In this document: one piece after another, positions 33,505 to 42,126 of the stretch
Layout: each line of letters starts with the position of its first letter
How positions within the stretch are numbered: the stretch's first letter is position 1
Source of the DNA: a candidate division Zixibacteria bacterium CG_4_9_14_3_um_filter_46_8
GTDB taxonomy: Bacteria > Zixibacteria > MSB-5A5 > UM-FILTER-46-8
Assembly: GCA_002791595.1 (NCBI GenBank)
Contig: PFXJ01000056.1
Location: forward strand, 1 to 44,263
Reading direction: 5' to 3'
DNA: 44,263 nt
The notes under the pieces: model-generated
What the model was told of the DNA's origin: nothing
Databases searched by the model: none
Seen by the model: only the letters and a program-made list of their open reading frames with translations
Made by a program: the position numbers and the translations under genes

Positions 33505-34872
33505 ATGCCGTTACCAAAATTCGGGGAGCAGATTAAAATTGAAATAGAAAGCCTGGCTTTCGGGGGAATGGGGGTTGGCAAATTAGATGATCTGGTGGTA
33601 TTCGTTGATGGGGCGCTTCCCGGCGAATCGATTACCGCCCAAGTCTATCGACGAAAGAATAGATTTATCGAAGCTCGTCTGTTGCAAATTGAATCGGAAT
33701 CCCCTGATAGGGTCAAACCCCGGTGCCGACATTTCCCATTGTGCGGCGGGTGCCGCCTCCAGCACCTTTCCTATCCAAAACAAGCCGAATATAAGAAAAA
33801 ACAGCTGATCGATTCTCTGCGTCAGATCGGAAGATTTGAAGATCCTCCGGTATCTAATCTGGTGCCTTCCGACCGTCAGTATTATTATCGCAACAAGATG
33901 GAATATTCATTTGGACTCAATGCGGACAAAAATATAATTCTCGGCTTGCACTCACGTGGCCATTACGATCAGGTTTTTGATCTCGAAGAATGTTTTCTCC
34001 AATCTCCTGAATCTCCCGCGATAATAATGGCTCTGCGCAATGCCGCCCAACAAATGGGCCTTCCCGTTTATGACCTCCAGACCCATCGGGGCATTCTGCG
34101 ATATTGCGTTGTCCGCGAAGGCAAGTACACCGACCAGAGAATGTTGAATATAGTAACTTCAACATCCTCGGAAAGCCAGATAAAGGAAATGCTCGAATCA
34201 TTGCCTCCCGGATTCCCGGCAATTACTTCGGTAGTTAATAATGTGAACACCAAGAAAGCCACTATTGCGCGAGGCGAATATGAAAATCTCGTTCGGGGCA
34301 CATCCACTATTATGGAGGAGATTGATGGGATCAAATACAGAATCTCAGCCAACTCCTTTTTCCAGACAAATCCTTTCTCGGCCCTGCTTCTTTTCCGTCA
34401 AATCGCTTCAATGGCAGATTGCCGCGGCGATGAGAGAATATTAGACCTTTATTGCGGAACAGGTTCTATCTCATTCTCGATATGTGGCCGGGTCAAGGAG
34501 GTAATCGGCATCGATTCGGAAACTTCCGCTATTGATGATGCCATTTCCAATCGGGAATTAAATGGAATTGCCAACTGCAATTTTTATGTTGCCGATTCCC
34601 TCGATTATCTCAAAATTGCCATCTCTCAGGGAACCACATTCGATATTGTAATTGCCGACCCTCCTCGCGCCGGAATGCATCCGAAGATGATACCGCTCCT
34701 TTCAAAGCTCTCACCGCCCAGGTTAATTTATGTCTCATGCAATCCTCCTGCTTTGGCGCGCGATTCTATCGGCCTGTGGGAAGCAGGCTATATTTTGAAA
34801 GATGTTGTCTGTATCGATATGTTTCCACAGACCCCTCATATCGAATCTGTCGCATTATTCACGAAAACTTAG
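33505..34872 (+). CDS. rlmD: 23S rRNA (uracil-C5)-methyltransferase, RlmD/TrmA family
   Basis: An N-terminal TRAM domain (about residues 5-60) is followed by the 4Fe-4S cysteines in CRHFPLCGGCRLQHL plus a later Cys in LEECFLQSP. The SAM-binding core shows ILDLYCGTGSISFSICG and IADPPRAGMHPKM, and the catalytic cysteine lies in YVSCNPPALARDS. The 455-residue length and the four-cysteine cluster fit RlmD. RlmC or another family member is possible, because position specificity cannot be read from sequence. Confidence 0.88.
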   Translation: MPLPKFGEQIKIEIESLAFGGMGVGKLDDLVVFVDGALPGESITAQVYRRKNRFIEARLLQIESESPDRVKPRCRHFPLCGGCRLQHLSYPKQAEYKKKQLIDSLRQIGRFEDPPVSNLVPSDRQYYYRNKMEYSFGLNADKNIILGLHSRGHYDQVFDLEECFLQSPESPAIIMALRNAAQQMGLPVYDLQTHRGILRYCVVREGKYTDQRMLNIVTSTSSESQIKEMLESLPPGFPAITSVVNNVNTKKATIARGEYENLVRGTSTIMEEIDGIKYRISANSFFQTNPFSALLLFRQIASMADCRGDERILDLYCGTGSISFSICGRVKEVIGIDSETSAIDDAISNRELNGIANCNFYVADSLDYLKIAISQGTTFDIVIADPPRAGMHPKMIPLLSKLSPPRLIYVSCNPPALARDSIGLWEAGYILKDVVCIDMFPQTPHIESVALFTKT

Positions 34873-35028
34873 CGGCCTTTGATGTCTGCGGTTCATCAGA
34901 ATCATTTGAGATTCAATGGCTTTTGGTCGAATCAATGCTGTCAGATTCTAAATCTTTAACTTTTCGGCCCCATAACCGATAATATAAAGGAAATTGTATC
35001 ACACTCTAATATTCGGATTGACAACAGT

Positions 35029-36144
35029 ATGCCCAAATTAGTCCATACGGCAGATATCCACCTCGGTTCCAAATATTCCGGCTTGGGAAGAGCTGGGAGT
35101 CGGATGAGAAATTACCAAAAACGCAGTTTCAAAGCAATTATTGACGCTGTCCTTGCCCGGCAGGCCGATGCCCTGATTATCGCCGGGGATTTATTCGATT
35201 CGCCGCTCGTCTCCAGTTCCACCTATCGGTTCGTTGCTGAACAGATCAGCCGCCTCGGCGAGATACCAGCCATTGTCATCCCCGGCACCCATGATCCAGC
35301 CAACTCCAATGCCATCTGGGAAAGTCTTAAAAAGGAATCTCAATCAACCAATCTTCACCTGATATTGGAACCCGAACAAAGCCCGCTAACATTGGCAGGC
35401 CTCGATATAGTATTTTGGGTGATACCTAACCTGAATGCGAATTCCGCTCTTTCGCCTATTCCGAAGCTCACGGATCGGACTCTGGGCAAATATCATGTTG
35501 CCATAGCTCACGGCTCGGCAACCATTGGTGACCTTTCCGGCGGAATGGATTTTCCGTTTATGGAAAGCGATATTCGCGAGGCAGGCTTTGACTATGTTGC
35601 ACTTGGTCATTGGCATTCATTCAAGCAGATTGGGCAATCAAATGCCTATTACTGCGGTTCCTCGGAGAATACAAAATTTGGGCTTGGCGATGCCGGGAAT
35701 ATACTGATAGTTGATCTTGATGAATCCGGTGTGCGAGTGGAGAAGGTGAAAGTTGGTATGACAAATTGGCATGACCTAAGCTTAAGCACCGGGATAGTCA
35801 AATCCCCGGGTGACATCTTGAAAGAACTTGAAGCTTATGCGGGAGATGCCAATTTGATGCGTTGCAGAATCATCGGCCCGCAACTTACCGGTATTAATTT
35901 CGATATCGAGCAAATTGAAAAGGAACTCGATGACCAATTCTGCTTCATCCAAATTGCCGACGAGACTTCCGCCGATGAAATCTTAAAGATAGTTCCCACC
36001 TACTCGGCGTTCACTATCACAGGCCAGTTTGTCAAGAATATAAAGGAGCGAATGGTATCAGCCACACCCGAAATGAAGGAAGTCTTGGAAGAGTCGCTTA
36101 AACTGGGCTGCCGACTGCTTGCCGGAGAGAAAGTCGATAAATAA
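35029..36144 (+). CDS. Mre11/SbcD-like metallophosphoesterase (YhaO type)
   Basis: The N-terminal two-metal phosphoesterase core is intact: VHTADIHLGSKYSGLG, ALIIAGDLFDSP, VIPGTHDPANS, AIAHGSA and VALGHWHSF. After residue 280 the remaining C-terminal region resembles the cap of YhaO-like nucleases. The gene is followed 2 bases later by a Rad50-like ATPase, so the two almost certainly form a nuclease-ATPase complex for DNA end processing. The 371-residue size is closer to YhaO than to SbcD. Confidence 0.85.
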   Translation: MPKLVHTADIHLGSKYSGLGRAGSRMRNYQKRSFKAIIDAVLARQADALIIAGDLFDSPLVSSSTYRFVAEQISRLGEIPAIVIPGTHDPANSNAIWESLKKESQSTNLHLILEPEQSPLTLAGLDIVFWVIPNLNANSALSPIPKLTDRTLGKYHVAIAHGSATIGDLSGGMDFPFMESDIREAGFDYVALGHWHSFKQIGQSNAYYCGSSENTKFGLGDAGNILIVDLDESGVRVEKVKVGMTNWHDLSLSTGIVKSPGDILKELEAYAGDANLMRCRIIGPQLTGINFDIEQIEKELDDQFCFIQIADETSADEILKIVPTYSAFTITGQFVKNIKERMVSATPEMKEVLEESLKLGCRLLAGEKVDK

Positions 36145-36146
36145 TT

Positions 36147-38249
36147 ATGAATATCAGCAAATTAAACATCAGCAATTTTGGCAAATTCTCCGATTTCGAG
36201 GCGTCTTTTGCGCCCGGAATCAATGTCATAAAAGGTCGCAATGAAGCAGGCAAATCCACAATGGTAGAGGCTATCCTCAATGCTCTTTTCACCGATGCCT
36301 CCAGCAAGAAGAGATCCATTAAAGACCGCTTCAAGTGGGGGACGGAAGGAGCCAGAATAGAAGTCAACCTCTCTTCATCTGAAGGTGATTTCAATCTTAA
36401 TAAGGATTTCCTCTCCGGAGTCCAGATCGCAGAAGAAAACCGGTCGCATAACAAATGGGAAACCAAAGAACATTGGGGAAATTTCCTCGAAAGTAAACTG
36501 GGGATTTCCAACGAGGATCTTTTTTGTGCCACGGCCTGCATCCGCCAGAATGAGATTGCCCTGATTTCAGGATCATCCGATGCTTTGCGGGACAAGCTGG
36601 AGAGTATCATCACTGGCGGCCAAGAGGAAGTAATCGCCGGCAAGGTAATAGAGAATCTTAATAAACGGATAAATGAGATTAAAAAAAGCGGCGCCAAAGA
36701 ACCGGGCATCCTCAAGCGCCTTGAGAGTGAGGCTGAAGACCTTAGCTACGAAGTAGAAAAAATGTCGCGCGAGATGGAAGCGATGGAAGCCAGAAGAAGG
36801 GAGATGGCCGAAGTCACTTCCAAGCTTGACTTTACATCGCAGGAACTCTTCAAAAAGCAGGAAATGCTCGAAAAGTGGCAATCTGCTGTCAAAGCCGCCG
36901 AAGAAAAGCGTGAGCTGGAGAGAAGATATGATGACCTCAAAGGTAAATTAGATGAGCTGAATGCTTCGCAGCAGAAAGTAATCGAATGCCGCCAACAGAT
37001 TAGCGGAAAACCGGAAATCCGAAAACAAGATATGAATCTTGTTGATGAAATGGAGTCCCGGATACGCTATCTCGAAAGTAAGCTTCATAATCTCGAAAGT
37101 GACGAGAAAGTCCCCAAAGCCGATCTCGAGAAAATCGGAAGTCTGGCATTTTTATCTGTTCTCAACGTCGTCAACTCTTTGGCATTTATTGGATGCCTTG
37201 CGGCCGGCTTTTTTCTCAACCCGATAATAGCCCTTGGTTCGGCCCCATTCCTGGTCACGCAAATTTTCTTATTCGCTAAGCTATGGAAACAGTATTCACG
37301 CCGAACCGCATTGGAAAACCAATTCAGATTCATCGGTGAGAGAATATCCGAAGTTCGTCAGGAAATTGAGGGAGGTCTGGACACGGTTTCCCAGATTGTT
37401 GCCAAATATGAGTTCCATTCCTCTATTCAGATGCGCGAGTCTCATTCATTTATTGAAGATATTCATAGGAAAATCAATGACGAAACAGCTCGTTACGAAA
37501 GTATCCTCGCCGGAAAAAACCAAAAGGATTTGCAACAACTGCTGAATCAGGTAACGCGGGATCTGGCAGTTATAACAGATCGATTGGAATTCATTGGTAT
37601 TTTCGCTGTGAACATTGATGATCTTCAGAAATTGAAAACCGAGGTCGAGGGACTCTCTAGGGAGAGAGTGAGACTTGAGGGGAAGAAAAACTTCCTCATT
37701 GAACAGTTGGAGCTAACAGAGGGCGGAGGCGAACAGCTATCATCATTTCAGGAAAGATTGGAGCATAATCGAATGATGTATGAGCGCTACAACCGTCGCT
37801 TGAATGTATATAAAATGACATCGACCCTTATCGATGAGGCCAGAACTGAAATCCTGAAATCGACTGCCGTATTTCTGGAAAATAAAGTTGGTGAGTATCT
37901 CTCAGGCATCACCTCCGGAAAATATTCCAAGATCCGTTTTGATAAGTCGAATCTCGAATTTACCGTCTTCTCATCTGAGAAGCAAGATTGGGTAAGCCCC
38001 GACCAGGTTCTTTCACGGGGGACAGTTGACCAGATCTACCTCTGTGCCCGTCTGGCGCTCTTGAATTTTATAACAGCAACCCAAAAACCATTCATAATAC
38101 TTGATGATCCTTTTGTTCATTTCGATGCCGACCGAACCCAAAAGGCGATATCCTTGCTGAAGCAGATGTCCACCGATTACCAGGTGCTTCTTTTCACCAC
38201 CAGCGACAATTATGATAGCTGCGCTAATAATCTAATAAATCTTCAATAA
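36147..38249 (+). CDS. Rad50/SbcC/RecF-like AAA ATPase (YhaN type) with central membrane segments
   Basis: The Walker A in INVIKGRNEAGKSTMVEAIL and the C-terminal signature and Walker B in LSRGTVDQIYLCARLALLNF and FIILDDPFVHFDADRTQKAI define an SMC-type ATPase. Long coiled coils (about residues 190-330 and 400-560) lie between the two halves. In the middle are two hydrophobic segments (FLSVLNVVNSLAFIGCLAAG, ALGSAPFLVTQIFLFAKLW). A membrane hairpin between the coiled coils is a trait of YhaN-like proteins, not of SbcC/Rad50. It is operonic with the phosphoesterase. It probably acts on DNA ends at the membrane; the process is unknown. Confidence 0.83.
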   Translation: MNISKLNISNFGKFSDFEASFAPGINVIKGRNEAGKSTMVEAILNALFTDASSKKRSIKDRFKWGTEGARIEVNLSSSEGDFNLNKDFLSGVQIAEENRSHNKWETKEHWGNFLESKLGISNEDLFCATACIRQNEIALISGSSDALRDKLESIITGGQEEVIAGKVIENLNKRINEIKKSGAKEPGILKRLESEAEDLSYEVEKMSREMEAMEARRREMAEVTSKLDFTSQELFKKQEMLEKWQSAVKAAEEKRELERRYDDLKGKLDELNASQQKVIECRQQISGKPEIRKQDMNLVDEMESRIRYLESKLHNLESDEKVPKADLEKIGSLAFLSVLNVVNSLAFIGCLAAGFFLNPIIALGSAPFLVTQIFLFAKLWKQYSRRTALENQFRFIGERISEVRQEIEGGLDTVSQIVAKYEFHSSIQMRESHSFIEDIHRKINDETARYESILAGKNQKDLQQLLNQVTRDLAVITDRLEFIGIFAVNIDDLQKLKTEVEGLSRERVRLEGKKNFLIEQLELTEGGGEQLSSFQERLEHNRMMYERYNRRLNVYKMTSTLIDEARTEILKSTAVFLENKVGEYLSGITSGKYSKIRFDKSNLEFTVFSSEKQDWVSPDQVLSRGTVDQIYLCARLALLNFITATQKPFIILDDPFVHFDADRTQKAISLLKQMSTDYQVLLFTTSDNYDSCANNLINLQ

Positions 38250-38302
38250 ATATATTTGCAGTAGATTCCCAAAATATTTATCTTGGTGAGGGAGGTACCA
38301 GA

Positions 38303-38815
38303 ATGAGAGAGTTGTGGGCTTCATGGCGGAGTGAATTCATTCTTGGCGAGAAGGAAAAGAAATGCATCTTTTGCAAGAGGGGTCGCCAAAATAGGCTACG
38401 GCGAAATCTTATCCTGTATTCCGGCAAGTATTCGTTTGTTATAATTAATCTCTACCCATACAATCCAGGTCATTTGATGGTCGTCCCTTATAGGCATCTT
38501 AAAAAAATAGAAAGCCTTACAGATGCTGAACATTGCGAAATGACCCAGTTGATGGTGTTATCGGTTAAGATATTGAAGAAGATTTTCAAACCGCATGGGT
38601 TTAACATCGGCATGAACCTTGGGGCAGTCGCCGGTGCTGGCATCAAGCATCATCTGCATTACCATATTGTCCCCCGCTTCATCGGCGATACCAACTTCCT
38701 GCCGGCAGTGGGGAAAACCAGGCTGATGTCCATCGGATTGGACCAGATATATGATAAATTGAAGCCCGAATTCGACCGCCATCAAAAACAGGGCAAATTG
38801 GCTCATTCAAAATGA
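38303..38815 (+). CDS. HIT-family protein (Ap4A phosphorylase-like)
   Basis: This histidine-triad nucleotide enzyme has an N-terminal zinc-type CIFCKRG and the catalytic HHLHYHIVPRFIGDTNF. The last segment, in particular the GDTNF end, is typical of the bacterial Ap4A phosphorylase type. Substrate specificity is inferred. GGGAGG precedes the ATG. The ATGA overlap links it to the aconitase-like HTH gene, so the two are likely to be produced together. Confidence 0.88.
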   Translation: MRELWASWRSEFILGEKEKKCIFCKRGRQNRLRRNLILYSGKYSFVIINLYPYNPGHLMVVPYRHLKKIESLTDAEHCEMTQLMVLSVKILKKIFKPHGFNIGMNLGAVAGAGIKHHLHYHIVPRFIGDTNFLPAVGKTRLMSIGLDQIYDKLKPEFDRHQKQGKLAHSK

Positions 38816-40380
38816 AATGTCCATCAAAAAAAGAGCTGGCTGACCTGCAACGACGCTTCCGAACCGACAAAAAAATCGCCGAATTGTTAGGAGTGAAATC
38901 GTACCTGGTTACTTACTGGCGGCGGAAGAAAGGCATTCTCGCCTATTCTTCTCCTAAATATGCCAAAGGCGAAGTGATGGAAGTTTGGGAACACCTCGGA
39001 GATGACAAGCTGGCTGGTCAGGCTCTTGGGATAAGCGGCAACGCCTTCCGATACTGGCGGAAAAAATACGGGATTACCGATAAGCCAGTACATCTAAAAT
39101 TTGAGCAGATTCAATTGCCTCTGCCAGGTTTGGACCGACTCACAGGAAGTGATGTCAGAAAAAGCTTCTTGCACAAAATTATTGAAAGCAGGTGCGACAA
39201 TTCTTATGGGGGAGCCGATACTTACTTGATCGATCCGGATCGGATTTATGTCGGGGACTTCAATCAAAGCCTTCTCGAATTGCTGAAAACCAATGGCATC
39301 AAAGGCCTTAAGAATCCGAGCAAGGTTTTCGGGCTGTATCCCGGGAATGTAGTGGAAAATGGTTTCAGGAAAGAAATGAGCAAACTGCATGATTATGGGA
39401 ATCTTTCGTTTCCGACTTGCGGCGGCCATGTCTTCGACGCTCTTTCGAAAGGCCATATCCTGCCCTCGGAATTAGTCATAAGCTGCGATCCGGCGGTCAT
39501 CGGAGCGGGGGCAATCGGGGCCCTCGGTTTGCAGGCTACAGAATGTAAGCTTGCGGAGGCTTTGGCTACCGGAAAAGCAAACATCCAGAAATTCGATGTT
39601 TTTCAGGTCGTGTTGCTTGACCATCCTCCCAAGTATGTTCATCCATTGGATATAGTCATGTTTCTAAAATCACGGAAAGGCCTGGAAAATATGGCAGAAA
39701 TTGCGATTGAATATTCGGGTGATTCCATCGATCATCTCGACTTTGAGAGACGATTCACGCTCTGTTATCTTTCACGAATCTTTGACTGTATCTCCGCCTG
39801 TATTCCCTGTGATAAAAAGACCGAAAAGTTTCTGCGTAGAAAAGCGGTCCTTAAGTTCCATCCGATTCAATCAGATCCCGGTCATATCTATTACGGATCT
39901 CTGCGACAATCGGTGCTTGAAATAGAACTCTCGATTGGAATTCTCAAAAATGGGAATTTTGTCAGTGAGCCGCTGTCCAGTAACTTGAACAGAAAAGTCG
40001 ATACCGTGATCGCCGGATTCTATTCAGGAGGAATGTACAAAGATATAATTGAAATCAGTGCAATATTAAACAGGAAAAAAGTAAATCCGGGCATTCGGAT
40101 GTTCATTCGTCCAGCAACTCAAGATATTCTCCTCAGGATCTTGGAGGAAGGGGTTTTCAAGCAATTAGTCATGGCGGGCTGCTCCATACTTCCACCATCA
40201 CCGGCATTTATTGATGTCGGTTTCCCGGCAATTCAGCCTGAACTTGGATCTGTCCTGGTGACAGATCCCTCCGCCTTGCCATTGTTTCCCGAGGATTATC
40301 CTCATCCCATTTACCTCGCTAATCACCAGATTGCCGGTATCTCGGCGTTAAATGGTTGTCTGTCCGATCCCCGCGCTTGA
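38812..40380 (+). CDS. Tandem HTH units fused to an aconitase-fold domain without catalytic residues
   Basis: Two similar helix-turn-helix units lie at about residues 6-42 and 53-88. Both run h-A-x-x-L-G-h, then YWR-x-K-x-GI (IAELLGVKSYLVTYWRRKKG; LAGQALGISGNAFRYWRKKY). The rest aligns with the aconitase/isopropylmalate-dehydratase large subunit: GAGAIGALGLQATECKLAEA, HPLDIVMFLKSRKG, RRFTLCYLS, YLANHQIAGISALNGCLSDP. The active-site motif DSHT reads Asp226-Pro-Ala-Val. The position of the first cluster Cys (GSCTN) is Phe403, and those of the CxxC pair are Pro464 and Ile467. It therefore should not hold an Fe-S cluster. A ligand-sensing, DNA-binding regulator is the simplest reading; this is inference. 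Confidence 0.75.
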   Translation: MKCPSKKELADLQRRFRTDKKIAELLGVKSYLVTYWRRKKGILAYSSPKYAKGEVMEVWEHLGDDKLAGQALGISGNAFRYWRKKYGITDKPVHLKFEQIQLPLPGLDRLTGSDVRKSFLHKIIESRCDNSYGGADTYLIDPDRIYVGDFNQSLLELLKTNGIKGLKNPSKVFGLYPGNVVENGFRKEMSKLHDYGNLSFPTCGGHVFDALSKGHILPSELVISCDPAVIGAGAIGALGLQATECKLAEALATGKANIQKFDVFQVVLLDHPPKYVHPLDIVMFLKSRKGLENMAEIAIEYSGDSIDHLDFERRFTLCYLSRIFDCISACIPCDKKTEKFLRRKAVLKFHPIQSDPGHIYYGSLRQSVLEIELSIGILKNGNFVSEPLSSNLNRKVDTVIAGFYSGGMYKDIIEISAILNRKKVNPGIRMFIRPATQDILLRILEEGVFKQLVMAGCSILPPSPAFIDVGFPAIQPELGSVLVTDPSALPLFPEDYPHPIYLANHQIAGISALNGCLSDPRA

Positions 40381-40419
40381 CAAGTCTGGCAAACTAATTA
40401 TCGGCCACAGCGCCAGGAT

Positions 40420-41193
40420 TTAGCCCCTAGCTGGGGGCTGAAGCCTATCAGAATCAAATGGCTCCATTTTCCCGTTGGCGAATGTCTTCAAATGAAAAAC
40501 ATCAGCTTTTAATTCCACGAAAGTAAAATACTTAATCCAATCGCCGGTGTTCAGATACAGACCGCCATTTAACTCTTTTCTCTGAGGGATATGTGTATGG
40601 CCGATGAGAACCGCATCAAATCCTCTTCTGATCAATCTCCCGGCAAATTCCTCGTAATCCCTGAAGAATTGCCATTGCCGCCCTTCAGCGGCGGTATGAC
40701 TCCCTGATGATACTATTTTTGCCAATTTCAAACCGATTGATGATGGAAGTTGCGAGAACAATAGTATATTAATTCGATTTCTCAATATCCTTCTGAGCAA
40801 TCTGTATGCCCAATCGGCGTGGGCGATGCCATCCCCATGCCCGATGTAAATCCTGCGGTCATAATGCCGGGCTTCGATATCGCCCCGGGCCACTTCCGCC
40901 CCTGTCAGCGAGATAAAAGTCTTGCCGGCCCACCAATCATGATTGCCCCCGATGAATGTGATTTTACATCCCTGCTGGTGCAAATCTCTTAGCTTGCTTG
41001 TGACTTCCGGGAATCTATTGGGAAATCCATCACGGTATTCGAACCAAAAATCGAATAGGTCCCCGATGATATATAAATGCTCTGCATCACTTTGTATCGC
41101 CTCAATGAACCGGGAAAATAATCTAATCTGCTTCAGTGGATCTTTGATCCAGGGTGCGCCAAAATGAAAATCAGATACAAAATAAATCGCCAT
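40420..41193 (-). CDS. lpxH: UDP-2,3-diacylglucosamine pyrophosphatase-like phosphoesterase (LpxH type)
   Basis: LpxH releases UMP to give lipid X in lipid A synthesis. All two-metal phosphoesterase motifs are present: FVSDFHFGAP, IIGDLFDFWFEYRDG, FIGGNHDWWAG, IYIGHGDGIAHADWA and LIGHTHIPQRKE, with YLNTGDW near the end. The 257 residues and the WFEYRDG stretch after GDLFD fit LpxH. It is transcribed toward the aconitase-like gene. A general phosphoesterase role is the alternative. Confidence 0.85.
   Translation of the reverse strand: MAIYFVSDFHFGAPWIKDPLKQIRLFSRFIEAIQSDAEHLYIIGDLFDFWFEYRDGFPNRFPEVTSKLRDLHQQGCKITFIGGNHDWWAGKTFISLTGAEVARGDIEARHYDRRIYIGHGDGIAHADWAYRLLRRILRNRINILLFSQLPSSIGLKLAKIVSSGSHTAAEGRQWQFFRDYEEFAGRLIRRGFDAVLIGHTHIPQRKELNGGLYLNTGDWIKYFTFVELKADVFHLKTFANGKMEPFDSDRLQPPARG
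40422..40439. terminator. GC-rich hairpin between convergent genes
   Basis: AGCCCC (40422-40427) pairs with GGGGCT (40434-40439) around 6 bases, overlapping the last codons of lpxH. It lies between the aconitase-like gene (plus) and lpxH (minus). No T-run is seen on either side, so it is only a possible terminator. Confidence 0.35.
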
Positions 41194-41216
41194 AATCTAT
41201 TGCAATTCAGAGTTCT

Positions 41217-41880
41217 GTCAGGTATTAGTCTTGATATATCGGGATGTGACCTGACGGGACTCGAAAATAGCATAACAATTGGGATATAGGAAAGGAAAAA
41301 TTCTTAAGGGGCGGCATTCATGCCCGCCCATGGCAACCGTCAAGGTTACTCCTACGATGAACACCCCTCGGCGGGGTACAGGGCCCCGCCCCGCAGAATG
41401 CCAAGCGGGATACAGAGCTCCCGCCCTACGGGAAATATGATTGTTTATAACCGTAGTGTGGGGCGTCCCTGCCCCGCTTATTGCTTTCTGCGGCAGAAGT
41501 TCCTCATCTGTGAGCGGCAGACGTCCTTATCTGTGAGCGGCAGACGTCCTCGTTTGCGCCAATCCCAATGCTGATCGGCAAAATCCTGTTCTGTCAGGTG
41601 TTGGATCCCCCCCGCCGAAGCGGGGCGGGGGAAATGTGACCTGACAGTTAGGAGAAGCCAACTCGTCAGGTCACGCCCAGATTTTATCCGGACTAAGACC
41701 TGACGGAACTTCTCAACATGCATAATTCCGTAGTGCGGGGCGTCCCTGCCCCGCTTATTGCTGTGGGCGGCGGACATCCCTGTCTGCCCCAATCCGGAAA
41801 TAATCACCGGCGAAATTAATAACCCTCAGAAATATGAAAATATCCTCGTGTTGTCAGTTCGCCGCACCTGATAAGAATTA
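41217..41880. repeat. Mosaic of nested inverted, direct and tandem repeats
   Basis: No gene is seen across 41194-42126. GTCAGGT/ACCTGAC inverted pairs lie at 41217-41223/41249-41255, 41593-41599/41639-41645 and 41665-41671/41698-41704, with a degenerate one at 41852-41870. The second pair encloses a CCCCGCC..GGCGGGG-type hairpin. A 35-bp direct repeat (41451-41485 and 41728-41762) differs at one base. A 22-bp unit is tandem at 41506-41527 and 41529-41550. The same GTCAGGT unit occurs near 1827. No protein-coding content or transposase is present. Confidence 0.65.
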
Positions 41881-41898
41881 ATCCTCCAATTATATCCC

Positions 41899-41926
41899 TT
41901 GACGATTTACATAATTCTCTTATATT
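41899..41926 (+). promoter_or_regulatory. Promoter upstream of the seven-repeat surface protein
   Basis: TTGACG (41899-41904), a 16-base spacer, then TATATT (41921-41926), the same pattern as the rplM promoter. The leader to the ATG at 42127 would be about 195 bases and contains two tight hairpins. Confidence 0.6.
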
Positions 41927-42049
41927 TGTATCAGCATTTACTGTCATATTCTAATTCGATTCATTTGTGGAGGACCTAACAGGGTCGGCCTTGACGGAAA
42001 AATATCCAAATTCATATATACTAAAGAGTATGCCATTAAACCATTGGCG

Positions 42050-42099
42050 GTCAGCCCTCTTGGGCTGACGCAGATTCACTATCACCGCTGGAGCGGTGA
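42050..42099 (+). other. Two tandem tight hairpins in the leader of the surface-protein gene
   Basis: GTCAGCCC (42050-42057) pairs with GGGCTGAC (42062-42069) around 4 bases. TCACCGCT (42082-42089) pairs with AGCGGTGA (42092-42099) around 2 bases. AAGGAG follows at 42113-42117, nine bases before the ATG. They may be mRNA-stabilising structures or short dispersed repeats. Confidence 0.45.
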
Positions 42100-42126
42100 C
42101 CAGCAGAATCAAAAAGGAGTGTCGCT

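Noticed and set aside
41217-41880. Insertion sequence
   Set aside because: There is no transposase frame and no clear terminal inverted repeats bounding the whole region.
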